Assembly: GCF_900167115.1 (NCBI RefSeq)
Contig: NZ_FUXZ01000014.1
Span: forward strand, 23,207 to 87,206
Direction: 5' to 3'
DNA length: 64,000 nucleotides
Origin: Eubacterium uniforme
GTDB taxonomy: Bacteria > Bacillota > Clostridia > Lachnospirales > Lachnospiraceae
Shown here: positions 36,383-45,801 of the stretch, in pieces
Numbering within the stretch: position 1 is the stretch's first letter
Layout: the number at the start of each line of letters is the position of its first letter
Program-made: the position numbers and the translations under genes
Notes under the pieces: model-generated
Seen by the model: only the letters and a program-made list of their open reading frames with translations
Told to the model about the DNA's origin: nothing
Databases searched by the model: none

Positions 36383-38773
36383 TTAAACATATTTAAAAGA
36401 AACTTTCTTAATTAGTTTTCTTAATATCTTTTCATGTTTCGCACCCTTTTTAATAGTTACCTTTACATTCTTAACTTTACCAAATGACTTCTTAGCAATA
36501 CTCTTTATATTTTTAGAATTAATAACAATATTCTTAATGCTACTGCATCCAAAGAAAGCTTTACTCTTTATCTTACTAACATACTTTCCAATAACCACTT
36601 TTTTGATTTTCTTGTTATTAGCAAATGCTTTCTTTCCTATTGAAACAACCTTATATTTTTTACCTTTAATTTTGATAACAGACTGAATTTTTACAGTCTT
36701 AATATTCTTCTTTCTAAGACCAATTATTTCAACTTTTCCATATTTCTTAGCATTTGCTTTTTTAAGAATTCTATAAACATATTTTTTATCCTTATATGTG
36801 TTAGCATTTGCTCTACCATTTGAATTATCATTCTTATTCACATCAGAATCTGTGGATAATTTCTTTACAATTTCAAAGGATTTTACAATAGTTCCACGAT
36901 AAAGTCCAATACCTGTAATTACTATACTAGCCTTACCAAGATTCTTATTGTTTTTATATCTAACTATATAATCTTCACCTTCAACAAGTCCACCAACCTT
37001 TACATTAGGCTTAATATCTTTTCCTATATAAAGGTATTCTTTATTTAATCCATTCAAACTAAAATTATTAATATCTACTGTACCTAAATATCGATAATCT
37101 GTTGCATATAATAAAAATACATTTTTATTACTTAAATCTTTTTGAATATACTCATAACGATCATCTTCATCCACTATATATGAATAACCAAACTCTTTTC
37201 CTTTAATGCCATTTTTATAATCAACAAATGCTATCACACAATCTCTTACATTAATAGCATTATTAACATCCTCTGTGTTTTGTGTTGCAATAGCTGGATA
37301 ATAATAAATAACCTTACTCCACTTATCTGAAAAATCATATCTATTCTTTATAACTATTGTTCCACCAGTAATCTCAACACTATTACTTGCTAAAATTGCA
37401 TAACTAAAATCTGATACACTCTTTCTTTCTTCATTAATTTCTTCAAATCGTGAACTACTATCATTATTCATTATTAGTTTTCCCGATTTCATTATGAAAT
37501 TATCAAAATAAACTAATCCTCTATATCCAAAGCCTTTTATATTTAGTATTGGACCATCAATAACACAATTCTCTTTATTATCATCTTTAGTAAGTTCATT
37601 ATAATTATTCCAGTATTCTTGTCCAAATACACAACTACCATTTACCACATTACTATCTAATATTAATTTTCCATCACCAGTAAAAGTAATATCTATACCA
37701 TCTATAGTAAACATACCATCTGAAACAATAGTTCCCGAACCACTATGTATTTTATTTTCATTTTTTATTACAACCTTTACTGATTCATGATAATACTTAG
37801 AAGCAATACACATCTCCTCTCCATCATATCCGTCCATTGTAAGTGTCATACTATCAGGATCCCATTTCAACCCTTCTATTTCATTTGGGTTTACTACAGT
37901 TTTCCTTTCTGTTTTGATTCTAAAAATTATCTCTTTATCATAATTTATTTTAATTTTATCTTTAATCCTACTATCAGCATTTATATTTACCTTACCCTTA
38001 ATTACGGGCTTTTCCAAACGACTTTTTAAAACAACTGCCTTTTCCAAATCCATATTAGCCTGTGATGACATGTTTTCAGGCATTTTATATGATGCATTTA
38101 TCTCACCTGCTAAAATATCAATTCGACTATATGTTGTTATTATGCTTCCATAAAAATATGTTTCTACTTCATCTACCATTCGTAAATGAGGATATATATC
38201 CATATTAATAGTACCTGATTTCATAGTAAAATAATCCGCACCTACTACACTATCAGAACTATCAGTAGAACAGTTCTTAATATTCATAGTAGGTCCATCA
38301 TAAGTGATTCCTACTGTATCCATACAATCTATGCATGCATTTCCATCTTCCTTTACTTTATCAAGTGTTAATGAACCATCACCAACAATAGAAAAATCTA
38401 GTTGTCCATCAAATCTATAATCTCGATTTACAAATATTAATGTACTATTACCACTTATCTTTTTTGATAATGTATTATTTCCTAAAATCCTAAGTGTAAA
38501 TATCTTTACACTTGAATCTTTAACAAAAATATATATCTTATCTCCTGTAAAATTATTCAATGTAAGTTCTCTTTTAGTTTCATCATATGATACACCGTTT
38601 AACTTACTAATATTACTCATATAATTACCATTTGAATAATAATTATCTTTATCTACAGTTACTGTTACTTCAACTGAATCATCTGCCATTACGCTTTTGC
38701 CCATAAAAATAATGCTCATAAAAAGCATAACTAAAAACCATATCTTTTTACATTCCCTTACTTTACTCATCAT
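36383..38773 (-). CDS. Secreted beta-repeat/LRR surface protein B
   Basis: The 796-residue paralogue shares the order: signal peptide, two beta modules (LNGVSYDETKRELTLNNFTG; GLKWDPDSMTLTMDGYDG), an Ig-like segment (LYIGKDIKPNVKVGGLVEGE) and a C-terminal LRR_5-type block (VSIGKKAFANNKKIKKVVIG, KIKSKAFFGCSSIKNIV). It is the first gene of an operon with protein A. Its upstream region has TATAAT but not the GTCAC element seen before protein C. Confidence 0.75.
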   Translation of the reverse strand: MMSKVRECKKIWFLVMLFMSIIFMGKSVMADDSVEVTVTVDKDNYYSNGNYMSNISKLNGVSYDETKRELTLNNFTGDKIYIFVKDSSVKIFTLRILGNNTLSKKISGNSTLIFVNRDYRFDGQLDFSIVGDGSLTLDKVKEDGNACIDCMDTVGITYDGPTMNIKNCSTDSSDSVVGADYFTMKSGTINMDIYPHLRMVDEVETYFYGSIITTYSRIDILAGEINASYKMPENMSSQANMDLEKAVVLKSRLEKPVIKGKVNINADSRIKDKIKINYDKEIIFRIKTERKTVVNPNEIEGLKWDPDSMTLTMDGYDGEEMCIASKYYHESVKVVIKNENKIHSGSGTIVSDGMFTIDGIDITFTGDGKLILDSNVVNGSCVFGQEYWNNYNELTKDDNKENCVIDGPILNIKGFGYRGLVYFDNFIMKSGKLIMNNDSSSRFEEINEERKSVSDFSYAILASNSVEITGGTIVIKNRYDFSDKWSKVIYYYPAIATQNTEDVNNAINVRDCVIAFVDYKNGIKGKEFGYSYIVDEDDRYEYIQKDLSNKNVFLLYATDYRYLGTVDINNFSLNGLNKEYLYIGKDIKPNVKVGGLVEGEDYIVRYKNNKNLGKASIVITGIGLYRGTIVKSFEIVKKLSTDSDVNKNDNSNGRANANTYKDKKYVYRILKKANAKKYGKVEIIGLRKKNIKTVKIQSVIKIKGKKYKVVSIGKKAFANNKKIKKVVIGKYVSKIKSKAFFGCSSIKNIVINSKNIKSIAKKSFGKVKNVKVTIKKGAKHEKILRKLIKKVSFKYV

Positions 38774-38860
38774 TTCACTCCTTATTTTATTAGATTATCC
38801 GTCGTTTTTAACGGTCGTTATACGAATTATATCATACAAAAAACATTTATTCTACAAAAA

Positions 38861-38886
38861 GAAGCGGCCAAAAAGGCCGCAACTCC
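38861..38886 (-). terminator. Terminator of surface-protein C gene
   Basis: Perfect GCGGCC/GGCCGC stem with a 5-base loop; T-run on the minus strand. Directly after the stop codon. Confidence 0.85.
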
Positions 38887-38887
38887 T

Positions 38888-41233
38888 TTAAAATTTAAAT
38901 AATTTCTTGTATGCTTTCTTTATATTTTTAGGAACAACAAATTTTACCTTTTCCTTGCCCTTCTTAAAGAAAGCTTTCTTACCAACCTTCTTAAGTTTCT
39001 TTGATTTAATAACCACCTTATTTAACTTCTTACAATTATAAAAAGCCTTACTTCCAATCTTAGTTACATTCTTTCCAATAACAACAGACTTGATTTTCTT
39101 ATTGTTCTTAAAAGCTTTCTTTGCTATTGAAGTTATCTTATACTTCTTATCAGCAAATGCAACTGTATTCTTTATCTTAACTTTCTTATGATTTTTATTA
39201 ACTAAACCAACAACTTCTACTTTGCCATATTTCGCATTTGCTGAAGATTCACTAATGATTCTATATTTGAAATTCCTATCTGTAAAAATAGAATTAATGT
39301 CATCATTGCTAGGATTTGAAGCATTTTCTTTCTTAGGTTTTACAACTCCATTCTTATCAATAATATCGAATTCTACAGTCTTTTTACCTGTATATAATCC
39401 AATACCATTAATATGAGCTTTCGCCTTACCAATTTCTATATTGTTTTCATATGTAACTTCGTAATCAACACCTTCAACCAAAGTACCTAACTGAACTTTA
39501 GGAGTCTTCGGTTTGCCATTATAATAACATGGATTAATTAATACTTTTACATCGTAGTTATCTATAGAAATCTTTTTTATTTCTGACTCATCTGTTGCAT
39601 ATTTAAAATCAACATTTTCACTTTTAGTCATTTCAAACTCTTTGTTAATTTTATAATAATAATCTATAAATTCTTCCCTTGCTCCATATTCATCAACAAA
39701 AATAACATTACAATCTTCAAATCTTACCTCAGGGATAACATAATCATCCTCATATTCATCTCTACCTACAACTCCTATAACTGGATACAATTTTAATGAA
39801 TCATAATCTTCATATTCCTTTGGTATTTTATCCATTTTCACATACATAGTTCCACCAGAAATAACCAACCCTTCCCTTACCACAATTGCAGAACGACGTA
39901 TTAAAGAAAGTGAGTCACTCACCCAAACATCCTTATACCAGTCAACTGTCATATCTATACGACCAGATTTTAATTCAAATCTATCAAAATACATATATGA
40001 ATCATCAATTTCTAAATAAGGGCCATCAACAACTAGTCTTGCTTTTCCATCATCTCCAGTTCTAGCTGCCACATAATAACGCACACTAGCTGTAATTCCT
40101 CCAGTCATTTTAATAGAGCCATCACCAATTAATGTTAAATCCAAATCTTCAATTACTATTCCATAAGCTTTACTATGAAAAATATTCTTATTCTTCACAT
40201 TAATTGTAATTTTCTCATGCATGTTCTCTGATTTTATTTCAAGCCAAATACATTCAAAATTATCCATTGTCAAAATTTTGCTTTTAGCATCCCACGTTAG
40301 TCCATCTATACAACTTGGATCATCATACTCCTTCACAGATTCTCCATCTTCTAACAAAATCCTAAAACGTAATCCATAATTTTTTTTCACCTTAACGTAT
40401 TCTTTCAATTCATCTGCTACAGATAAATTCACTTTATCAGTTCCCTTTGGTTCATAACCATAAATATCTAAAACCACATAATCAACCCAATTAATAATTA
40501 CATCTTTATCATCATTCTTAAAATACTTGTACGTTACATTAAATTCACCATCTAATATATCTATTTTTTCTTTAGCCCTAATGACACTATTATAAAAATA
40601 CCTAACTTTATTATTTGATTCTTCTTTAATATAAGGATAAACTGTTACATCTAATTTCCCAGATTTCATAATAAATCCATTTGATACAATAGCTGGATTA
40701 TAATAATAACCGCAATCATACTGCGGCATAACAACAGTCGGTCCATCTATTACCACATCACCATATTTATTTTCAATATAATTTCTTGAAGGAAATAAAT
40801 CTGTATAATCCCAATATAAATATAATTTTCCATCTCCCTTAATAACAACATTAGTCTTTTTTGCATTTGCTGATGAATCCTTATATACTCTTATAGGCCT
40901 ATCTATACCTTGTGTTCTAATTATACTATTCCCTTTTAAAACAATACTAAAATCCTCAAAGTCCATGTTATAAACATTAATTGATAATCCACTCACTCTA
41001 CAATTATTTAAGGTCAATTCCTGTTTTTTATAATCATATGACACACCTTCTAATTCATCAAAAGAATTATCTTGCATATTCTTATAATAATAATATTTTC
41101 TATAACTATCTTCATCTGAATTTTTGTAAATCTCAATTTTTATATCTCCATCTGCAGCTTTAACCTGCTTAGGACCTATCGCCATGCCGCATAATATTAG
41201 TACAGCAAATAATATCATTTTCACTTTATTCAT
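38888..41233 (-). CDS. Secreted beta-repeat/LRR surface protein C (putative ECF target)
   Basis: The 781 residues include a signal peptide (about 1-26), two beta modules (GVSYDYKKQELTLNNCRVSG; GLTWDAKSKILTMDNFEC), an Ig-like segment (YYNGKPKTPKVQLGTLVEGV, NGIGLYTGKKTVEFDI) and the LRR-type basic end (SIAKKAFKNNKKIKSVVIG). The second half is very similar to the short paralogue at 31502. It is the only one of the four with the GTCAC-N19-TATAAATA element upstream (41277-41309), giving a leader of about 40 bases. It is therefore the best candidate target of the sigma factors in the array. Confidence 0.78.
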   Translation of the reverse strand: MNKVKMILFAVLILCGMAIGPKQVKAADGDIKIEIYKNSDEDSYRKYYYYKNMQDNSFDELEGVSYDYKKQELTLNNCRVSGLSINVYNMDFEDFSIVLKGNSIIRTQGIDRPIRVYKDSSANAKKTNVVIKGDGKLYLYWDYTDLFPSRNYIENKYGDVVIDGPTVVMPQYDCGYYYNPAIVSNGFIMKSGKLDVTVYPYIKEESNNKVRYFYNSVIRAKEKIDILDGEFNVTYKYFKNDDKDVIINWVDYVVLDIYGYEPKGTDKVNLSVADELKEYVKVKKNYGLRFRILLEDGESVKEYDDPSCIDGLTWDAKSKILTMDNFECIWLEIKSENMHEKITINVKNKNIFHSKAYGIVIEDLDLTLIGDGSIKMTGGITASVRYYVAARTGDDGKARLVVDGPYLEIDDSYMYFDRFELKSGRIDMTVDWYKDVWVSDSLSLIRRSAIVVREGLVISGGTMYVKMDKIPKEYEDYDSLKLYPVIGVVGRDEYEDDYVIPEVRFEDCNVIFVDEYGAREEFIDYYYKINKEFEMTKSENVDFKYATDESEIKKISIDNYDVKVLINPCYYNGKPKTPKVQLGTLVEGVDYEVTYENNIEIGKAKAHINGIGLYTGKKTVEFDIIDKNGVVKPKKENASNPSNDDINSIFTDRNFKYRIISESSANAKYGKVEVVGLVNKNHKKVKIKNTVAFADKKYKITSIAKKAFKNNKKIKSVVIGKNVTKIGSKAFYNCKKLNKVVIKSKKLKKVGKKAFFKKGKEKVKFVVPKNIKKAYKKLFKF

Positions 41234-41276
41234 TTATCTTTGCGCCCTTTCATAAAACATTCTCGGTTTCCCTACA

Positions 41277-41309
41277 CTATTTATACACATAAAAAAGGAG
41301 ATGTGTGAC
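41277..41309 (-). promoter_or_regulatory. Putative ECF promoter of surface-protein C
   Basis: On the minus strand GTCAC (41305-41309), 19 bases, then TATAAATAG (41277-41285), with TG before the TATA block. Same element and spacing as before sigma 1, sigma 2 and the orphan anti-sigma. The GTCAC box lies within the terminator hairpin of the macro-domain gene. Confidence 0.7.
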
Positions 41310-41325
41310 ATCAGCCCACATCTCC
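41295..41325 (-). terminator. Terminator of the macro-domain gene, overlapping its last codons
   Basis: GGAGATGTG (41297-41305) and CACATCTCC (41317-41325) pair perfectly over 9 bp. One arm lies in the last codons of the 41311 gene, and on the minus strand six T's follow. Confidence 0.8.
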
Positions 41326-42411
41326 TGATAAAGTATCTAATCCTAAATCAAAAAGATAAATATCTATCTCAATAACATTATATTTTTTATTCTCAATAAA
41401 ATACTTAACAACCAAGTCCGTCTGCGAAATCGGAGAAAATGCATATCCAGCAAGTTTCAACAGATCAATAGTTTCATCAAGATTAAGTCTAAGTCCAACC
41501 GCAAGGGATAAAACCTTTTCCTTAGATGGATTAACCTTACCATTAAGAAGTTTTGAAAAATACTGTTTAGAAATGTTAGCTGCTGCATAAACTTGCGAAT
41601 TCTTCAAACCCTTTTTGTTTATAATCATCTGCAAATGCTTTGCAAATGAATCAGTGTATATGTTTTTAAGTGCCTCATCCAAATCTTCCTTTGTGCAAGG
41701 CTTCGCTTCCATATTGCAGGCTATATCAAAATCATCATATTTTGCTGATTTAGATTTCTTTCCCCTACCTGCTAACTTTTTACCTGCTAGTTTCTTTCCA
41801 AGCAATTTATCACTAGTTTTAACACTTGCACTAGCCTCCATAGGCATGGACATTAAAATCATCTCATCTGGTAATGCACATTTTTCATCCATGGAATCAT
41901 CAATATAAGTCATAAGTTCTCTAGCATTTGCTGCAGGTACTAAATCATTCCCATCATACACAACAAGGATAATATCCATCTCAAAATCTTCTAAAAACTT
42001 TGTAAAAGACTCAACAGCAATCTCCATGCCAAGTTCCCTTGGAAAACCATAAAATCCTGTAGCAATAAGTGGAAAAGCTATGGACTTACAACCACTCTCG
42101 AAAGCCAGTTTAAGCGCACTCATATAACAGTTCTTTAAAATATCTCTCTCGCCACTATTACCGCCATTCCACATCGGTCCACTAACATGAATTATATACT
42201 TACTACTAAGAGCAAATGCCGACGTAATCGCAACTTCACCAGGATTTAACACCCCAATCTTCTTTCTCTCATTAAGAAGATCATCAAATCCTGCCGCCTC
42301 ATAAATAGCACTATCAACACCAACTCCTACCACCGGATTTGGATTCGCTGTGTTAACAATCGCATCCGCATTTATCTTTGTAATATCACCATTAATAATC
42401 TTAAATGCCAT
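41311..42411 (-). CDS. Macro-domain protein fused to a C-terminal HTH-like domain
   Basis: Residues 1 to about 170 are a macro domain, which binds ADP-ribose or removes it from targets: INADAIVNTANPNPVVGVGV, GEVAITSAFAL, KSIAFPLIATGFYGFP. A lysine-rich linker with repeated KKLAG follows. The last ~110 residues (LQMIINKKGLKNSQVYAAAN, ISKQYFSKLLNGK..PSKEK, LNLDETIDLLKLAGYAFSP) form an XRE-like HTH and a helical tail. Similar fusions are found in Firmicutes, but their function is unproven. The product may be a regulator that senses ADP-ribose or its derivatives (inference). Confidence 0.82.
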   Translation of the reverse strand: MAFKIINGDITKINADAIVNTANPNPVVGVGVDSAIYEAAGFDDLLNERKKIGVLNPGEVAITSAFALSSKYIIHVSGPMWNGGNSGERDILKNCYMSALKLAFESGCKSIAFPLIATGFYGFPRELGMEIAVESFTKFLEDFEMDIILVVYDGNDLVPAANARELMTYIDDSMDEKCALPDEMILMSMPMEASASVKTSDKLLGKKLAGKKLAGRGKKSKSAKYDDFDIACNMEAKPCTKEDLDEALKNIYTDSFAKHLQMIINKKGLKNSQVYAAANISKQYFSKLLNGKVNPSKEKVLSLAVGLRLNLDETIDLLKLAGYAFSPISQTDLVVKYFIENKKYNVIEIDIYLFDLGLDTLSGDVG

Positions 42412-42463
42412 AATACACCCTCATAAAAACTAACAAATTAAACTTCATATTAAACATCGCTAA

Positions 42464-43069
42464 TTACACGCCCTCACTCATAAGGATGGCACAATTTTTC
42501 TCCTGATACTCAATAACATCATTCTTCGTATAAATCGTAAGTGTAAGCATCGCATAAGGGCTCTCACAATTAAACTTAAACTGTGCAATTCTTCGATTAA
42601 AATTAAGAGGAATCTTCTTTAAAGTTTTCTTCTCAATATCCTGATGCGTAATCTCAGCAAATAACTCCGGATGCGCCTTCACATCCTTAAGCTTTGTAAT
42701 CAATTTATAATCATTAGAAAGTGGAATAAAACCATAACCTTTCTCAGTCTTATTAAAAACATAACCACGAATATCAGTAGTATTTGTTAAAAGTTGAATA
42801 GCTGGATTAGTAATCAAAGCCTGCTTCTGTGCAAGTTCATTATCAACTGCCTTCATTAATGAATTCGCAAAATATCCAGCAAATGCACCTCCCATTTTAG
42901 TAGCACCTCTAGTAAAACTATAATTTTTCCATAAACCTGTATCGCCTGGAACATAATCCCTGTTAAGTGCATATAAGAAACAATTCTTCTCACCAATATA
43001 ACCAACTGATTCGAAAAGTTGTCTAACCCCTTCCTCAGTCTTAAATGAATCAATTGTAATTTCTGACAT
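42464..43069 (-). CDS. Unrecognised cytosolic protein
   Basis: The ATG at 43069 has AGAGG about 7 bases upstream, whereas the longer frame to 43129 has none. The 201 residues have no signal peptide and one mildly hydrophobic Gly/Ala stretch (GGAFAGYFANSLMKAVDN). The C-terminal half is predicted beta-rich (IAQFKFNCESPYAMLTLTIY). I do not recognise a family. It follows the acetyltransferase gene with a 59-base gap on the same strand. Confidence 0.65.
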   Translation of the reverse strand: MSEITIDSFKTEEGVRQLFESVGYIGEKNCFLYALNRDYVPGDTGLWKNYSFTRGATKMGGAFAGYFANSLMKAVDNELAQKQALITNPAIQLLTNTTDIRGYVFNKTEKGYGFIPLSNDYKLITKLKDVKAHPELFAEITHQDIEKKTLKKIPLNFNRRIAQFKFNCESPYAMLTLTIYTKNDVIEYQEKNCAILMSEGV

Positions 43070-43128
43070 AAATCTACCTCTTTCTTCTATAAATCTTTCT
43101 AGTAAACTTAATTTCATCCTTTGTCCCA

Positions 43129-43698
43129 TTATCTTTCTTGCATTTCTAACCAGTCTTCTTTTGTCATCAAACTTACATAACCAGTTCTTGTTTCATGCAT
43201 CAATGGTACGTCTACATCTTCTGATTTCCATTGATACTTGAATCCACATTTTTCCTGAACGCGCTTTGACTTATTATTGCCTTCATAATATCCGCACCAT
43301 ACCTTATTCATAGCTAAATCTTCAAAGGCATAACGAAGTATTTCTTTTACTGCTTCAGGCATGATGCCCTGTCCCCAAAATGGTTTTCCAAGCCAATAAC
43401 CTATCTCACATTCATCATTCCTATCAGTCAAATCTGTTTGTTCACCAAGTTTAAGTCCGATGGCACCTATTGCATTGCCATCTTCTTTAAGACAAATGGC
43501 ATATGTCTCTTTATCGCTAAGAACATTTTTAATTATTTCCAAGCTTTCTTCAACACTCTGATGTGCAGGCCATCCCGCAATTGGTCCAATATCTGAATCA
43601 CTTGCATATTTATATAGATCATCTACGTCACTTTCATTCCATCCACGCAGAATCAAGCGTTCTGTATTTAGTAAATTATGGGTATTGCTAGTTGTCAT
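43129..43698 (-). CDS. GNAT acetyltransferase of the RimJ/RimL type
   Basis: The 189 residues open with NTERLILRGWNESDVDDLYK, typical for RimJ/RimL-like enzymes. They contain the acetyl-CoA binding region EIGYWLGKPFWGQGIMPEAV and the C-terminal strand AMNKVWCGYYEGNNKSKRVQEKCGF. Family members acetylate ribosomal protein N-termini or small molecules; the substrate here is unknown. TAAGGAG lies about 15 bases before the ATG, a rather long spacing. Confidence 0.88.
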   Translation of the reverse strand: MTTSNTHNLLNTERLILRGWNESDVDDLYKYASDSDIGPIAGWPAHQSVEESLEIIKNVLSDKETYAICLKEDGNAIGAIGLKLGEQTDLTDRNDECEIGYWLGKPFWGQGIMPEAVKEILRYAFEDLAMNKVWCGYYEGNNKSKRVQEKCGFKYQWKSEDVDVPLMHETRTGYVSLMTKEDWLEMQER

Positions 43699-43715
43699 AT
43701 CAATTATTTTACTCC

Positions 43716-44291
43716 TTATTTCTTTGCATATTTTATTATTAATTTATTTGAAAGGTTCATATCAATTGTAGTTTCATCGTTTTCCCACTTTCTATCAAAA
43801 GTTGAATTAGCTTCACCTTCTTTATAATCCTTTTTCAACTCTTCTTCATATTTCTTTGCTATTTCATCCAATCTTTCGAAAGTCGCATCAGCAGTAGTAA
43901 GGCTTTCATCATTTGGAACAAATACAATTGAAATCTTTGATAGTTTTCCTCCCTCAGGTTTCATAACGTTACCTTCTGGAGAAAGTGCTACACTTACATC
44001 AACCTTGTTAACATTCTTATAATCACTCGTTTTAAATTCACAATACTTGCTTCCAACTTGTAAATCAATATTATATTCCTTCTTAAGAGTATCCTTGATT
44101 TCATTCATTTCAGTTCCCCATTTTAGGCTTTCAATGTACTCACTAAGTGTTTTGTCTGCGCTTTGATTTTTTTCTTCCTGCTTATCAAATTTGTTATTCA
44201 TTTGTTTAAACAATGCTGCACCTCCAACAAGTGCTAGCATAATCAATACCACAAGTCCTACACAAATTATTAATCTTTTTTCTTCCTTCAT
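43716..44291 (-). CDS. Membrane-anchored protein with a single 'WGT' domain
   Basis: The 191-residue product has one N-terminal membrane helix (LIICVGLVVLIMLALVGGAAL) and an outer domain that opens with SLKWGTEMNEIKDTLKKEY. The same opening (WGTSxxEVxxxxxxE) occurs twice in the secreted protein at 48684-49652. The domain contains 'SKISIVFVPNDES' and ends with 'TTIDMNLSNKLIIKYAK'. I do not know the family name. The gene lies 17 bases before the acetyltransferase gene on the same strand. Confidence 0.65.
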   Translation of the reverse strand: MKEEKRLIICVGLVVLIMLALVGGAALFKQMNNKFDKQEEKNQSADKTLSEYIESLKWGTEMNEIKDTLKKEYNIDLQVGSKYCEFKTSDYKNVNKVDVSVALSPEGNVMKPEGGKLSKISIVFVPNDESLTTADATFERLDEIAKKYEEELKKDYKEGEANSTFDRKWENDETTIDMNLSNKLIIKYAKK

Positions 44292-44406
44292 TTCTTTTCA
44301 TCCTTCCTTATTTATACTTATGCATTTGCTGAATTATTTTTATTCAACACTGCTGCATCACCCTTAATTACAAATGAGTAATTTTTTCATAGATGTCTCC
44401 TTATGC

Positions 44407-45750
44407 CTATATACAATAAGTCATATAAATTGGAATATAAACTATTCCATCTTCAACAGACAAATCTTTCGTATATATTATATATCTATCATTCATCTTA
44501 ATTTTATATTTTTCTTTAAAATAGTCAAATGACTTATGATTTTTATAGCTTGATGATTTAACTTCTATTGGTACAATTCTCTTCCCCTTAACAATCAAAA
44601 AATCTATTTCATATTTTTTCCCTTCATTATCTTTAATTTTTGAATAATTAAATTCATGAAAATATAATTCATATCCTTTTGTTCTAAGCATTTGTGCTAC
44701 CATATTTTCAAATATCATTCCTTGGTTTATGCCTAATTTATCAATAACCAAGGAACGATATATAACATCAATATCTTCACTATTTTTTATAATATCAGAT
44801 ACTAATAAACCTGTATCACCCATAAACATTTTAAATTTTCTTCTATCAGCATATAATTCCAAAGTGACTTCAGGAGCAGTGACATTAACACAATTATTTA
44901 TTATCATCGATTCATTTAAGAAATCAATAGCATTTATGCAATTTATCATTCTTGCGTTTTTATCTATCACTGAATATTTAAAAATCGAATTATGATTTGA
45001 TAACTGTTCAGGTAATGATTTAAAAATCACATCTGCTCTATCATTCTCTTCTGAATCATGTTTTTTCAAATCATTAATATATAAATTTAAAATATTTTTT
45101 TTAACTCTATCTATCTGTCTATAATCTTTTCCCTCCACATATGCTTCAACTGCTTGTGGCATACCACCAACCGCCATATATGTTCTAAATTCCTGCAATA
45201 TTTTCCTATGAATTTCCTCCCCTAATGGTTTCTTTTTTTCAAAAGCATCTCTAATAACATCCATAGTTATATCATCACCATTAGCCCACAAAAATTCTTC
45301 AAAATCCATAGGATACATTTTTATACATTCTTCCTCAGAAGGTATTAATATATCCTTCACATTCTTTTTTATAGATATCAAGGAACCTGTTTCTATGTAG
45401 TCAAAGCGTCCATCTTTTACAAGGTGTTTTATCATCTGTCTTGCTCTAGGATAAAACTGAACTTCATCAAATATTATTACACCATTTCTTTCTTCTAATT
45501 TCTTTTTTGTCAACAAAAAAAGATTCCTAAAAAAAACATCTATATTACCTATATTATCAAAATTTGTTTTTATCGCCTCTTCAGCAGTTGAAAAATCTAT
45601 CAAAATGTAATCCTTATATTCATTTTTAGCAAATTCCTCGACAACTGTACTCTTCCCAATTCGTCTAGCGCCCTCAATTAAAACAGCTGATTGCCCATCA
45701 ACTTCTTTCTTCCACCTTTTCAAAGAGTCATATATCTTCCTTTTATACAT
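44407..45750 (-). CDS. AAA ATPase with DUF4143 domain
   Basis: The ATG at 45750 has AAGGAGGG upstream. The 447 residues show an N-terminal AAA_14-type ATPase with Walker A (IEGARRIGKSTVVEEFA) and Walker B (GVIIFDEVQFYPRARQMI). The C-terminal DUF4143 region contains the PD-(D/E)XK-like motif YEIDFLIVKGKRIVPIEVKS. The family is common in accessory regions of anaerobes and its role is unclear. A strong promoter and a four-copy 33-bp repeat array lie immediately upstream. Confidence 0.92.
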   Translation of the reverse strand: MYKRKIYDSLKRWKKEVDGQSAVLIEGARRIGKSTVVEEFAKNEYKDYILIDFSTAEEAIKTNFDNIGNIDVFFRNLFLLTKKKLEERNGVIIFDEVQFYPRARQMIKHLVKDGRFDYIETGSLISIKKNVKDILIPSEEECIKMYPMDFEEFLWANGDDITMDVIRDAFEKKKPLGEEIHRKILQEFRTYMAVGGMPQAVEAYVEGKDYRQIDRVKKNILNLYINDLKKHDSEENDRADVIFKSLPEQLSNHNSIFKYSVIDKNARMINCINAIDFLNESMIINNCVNVTAPEVTLELYADRRKFKMFMGDTGLLVSDIIKNSEDIDVIYRSLVIDKLGINQGMIFENMVAQMLRTKGYELYFHEFNYSKIKDNEGKKYEIDFLIVKGKRIVPIEVKSSSYKNHKSFDYFKEKYKIKMNDRYIIYTKDLSVEDGIVYIPIYMTYCI

Positions 45751-45772
45751 TATCCATCCCTCCTTTTTCTTG

Positions 45773-45801
45773 ATTTTACATCGTTTCCCATCCTTTGTCA
45801 A
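45773..45801 (-). promoter_or_regulatory. Near-consensus promoter of the DUF4143 gene
   Basis: On the minus strand TTGACA (45796-45801) and TAAAAT (45773-45778) are separated by exactly 17 bases, 23 bases upstream of the ATG. The 33-bp repeats abut the -35 box. Confidence 0.75.

Noticed and set aside
38774..38860. ECF promoter element before surface protein B
   Set aside because: TATAAT and CGTATA are present but GTCAC is missing at the required spacing.
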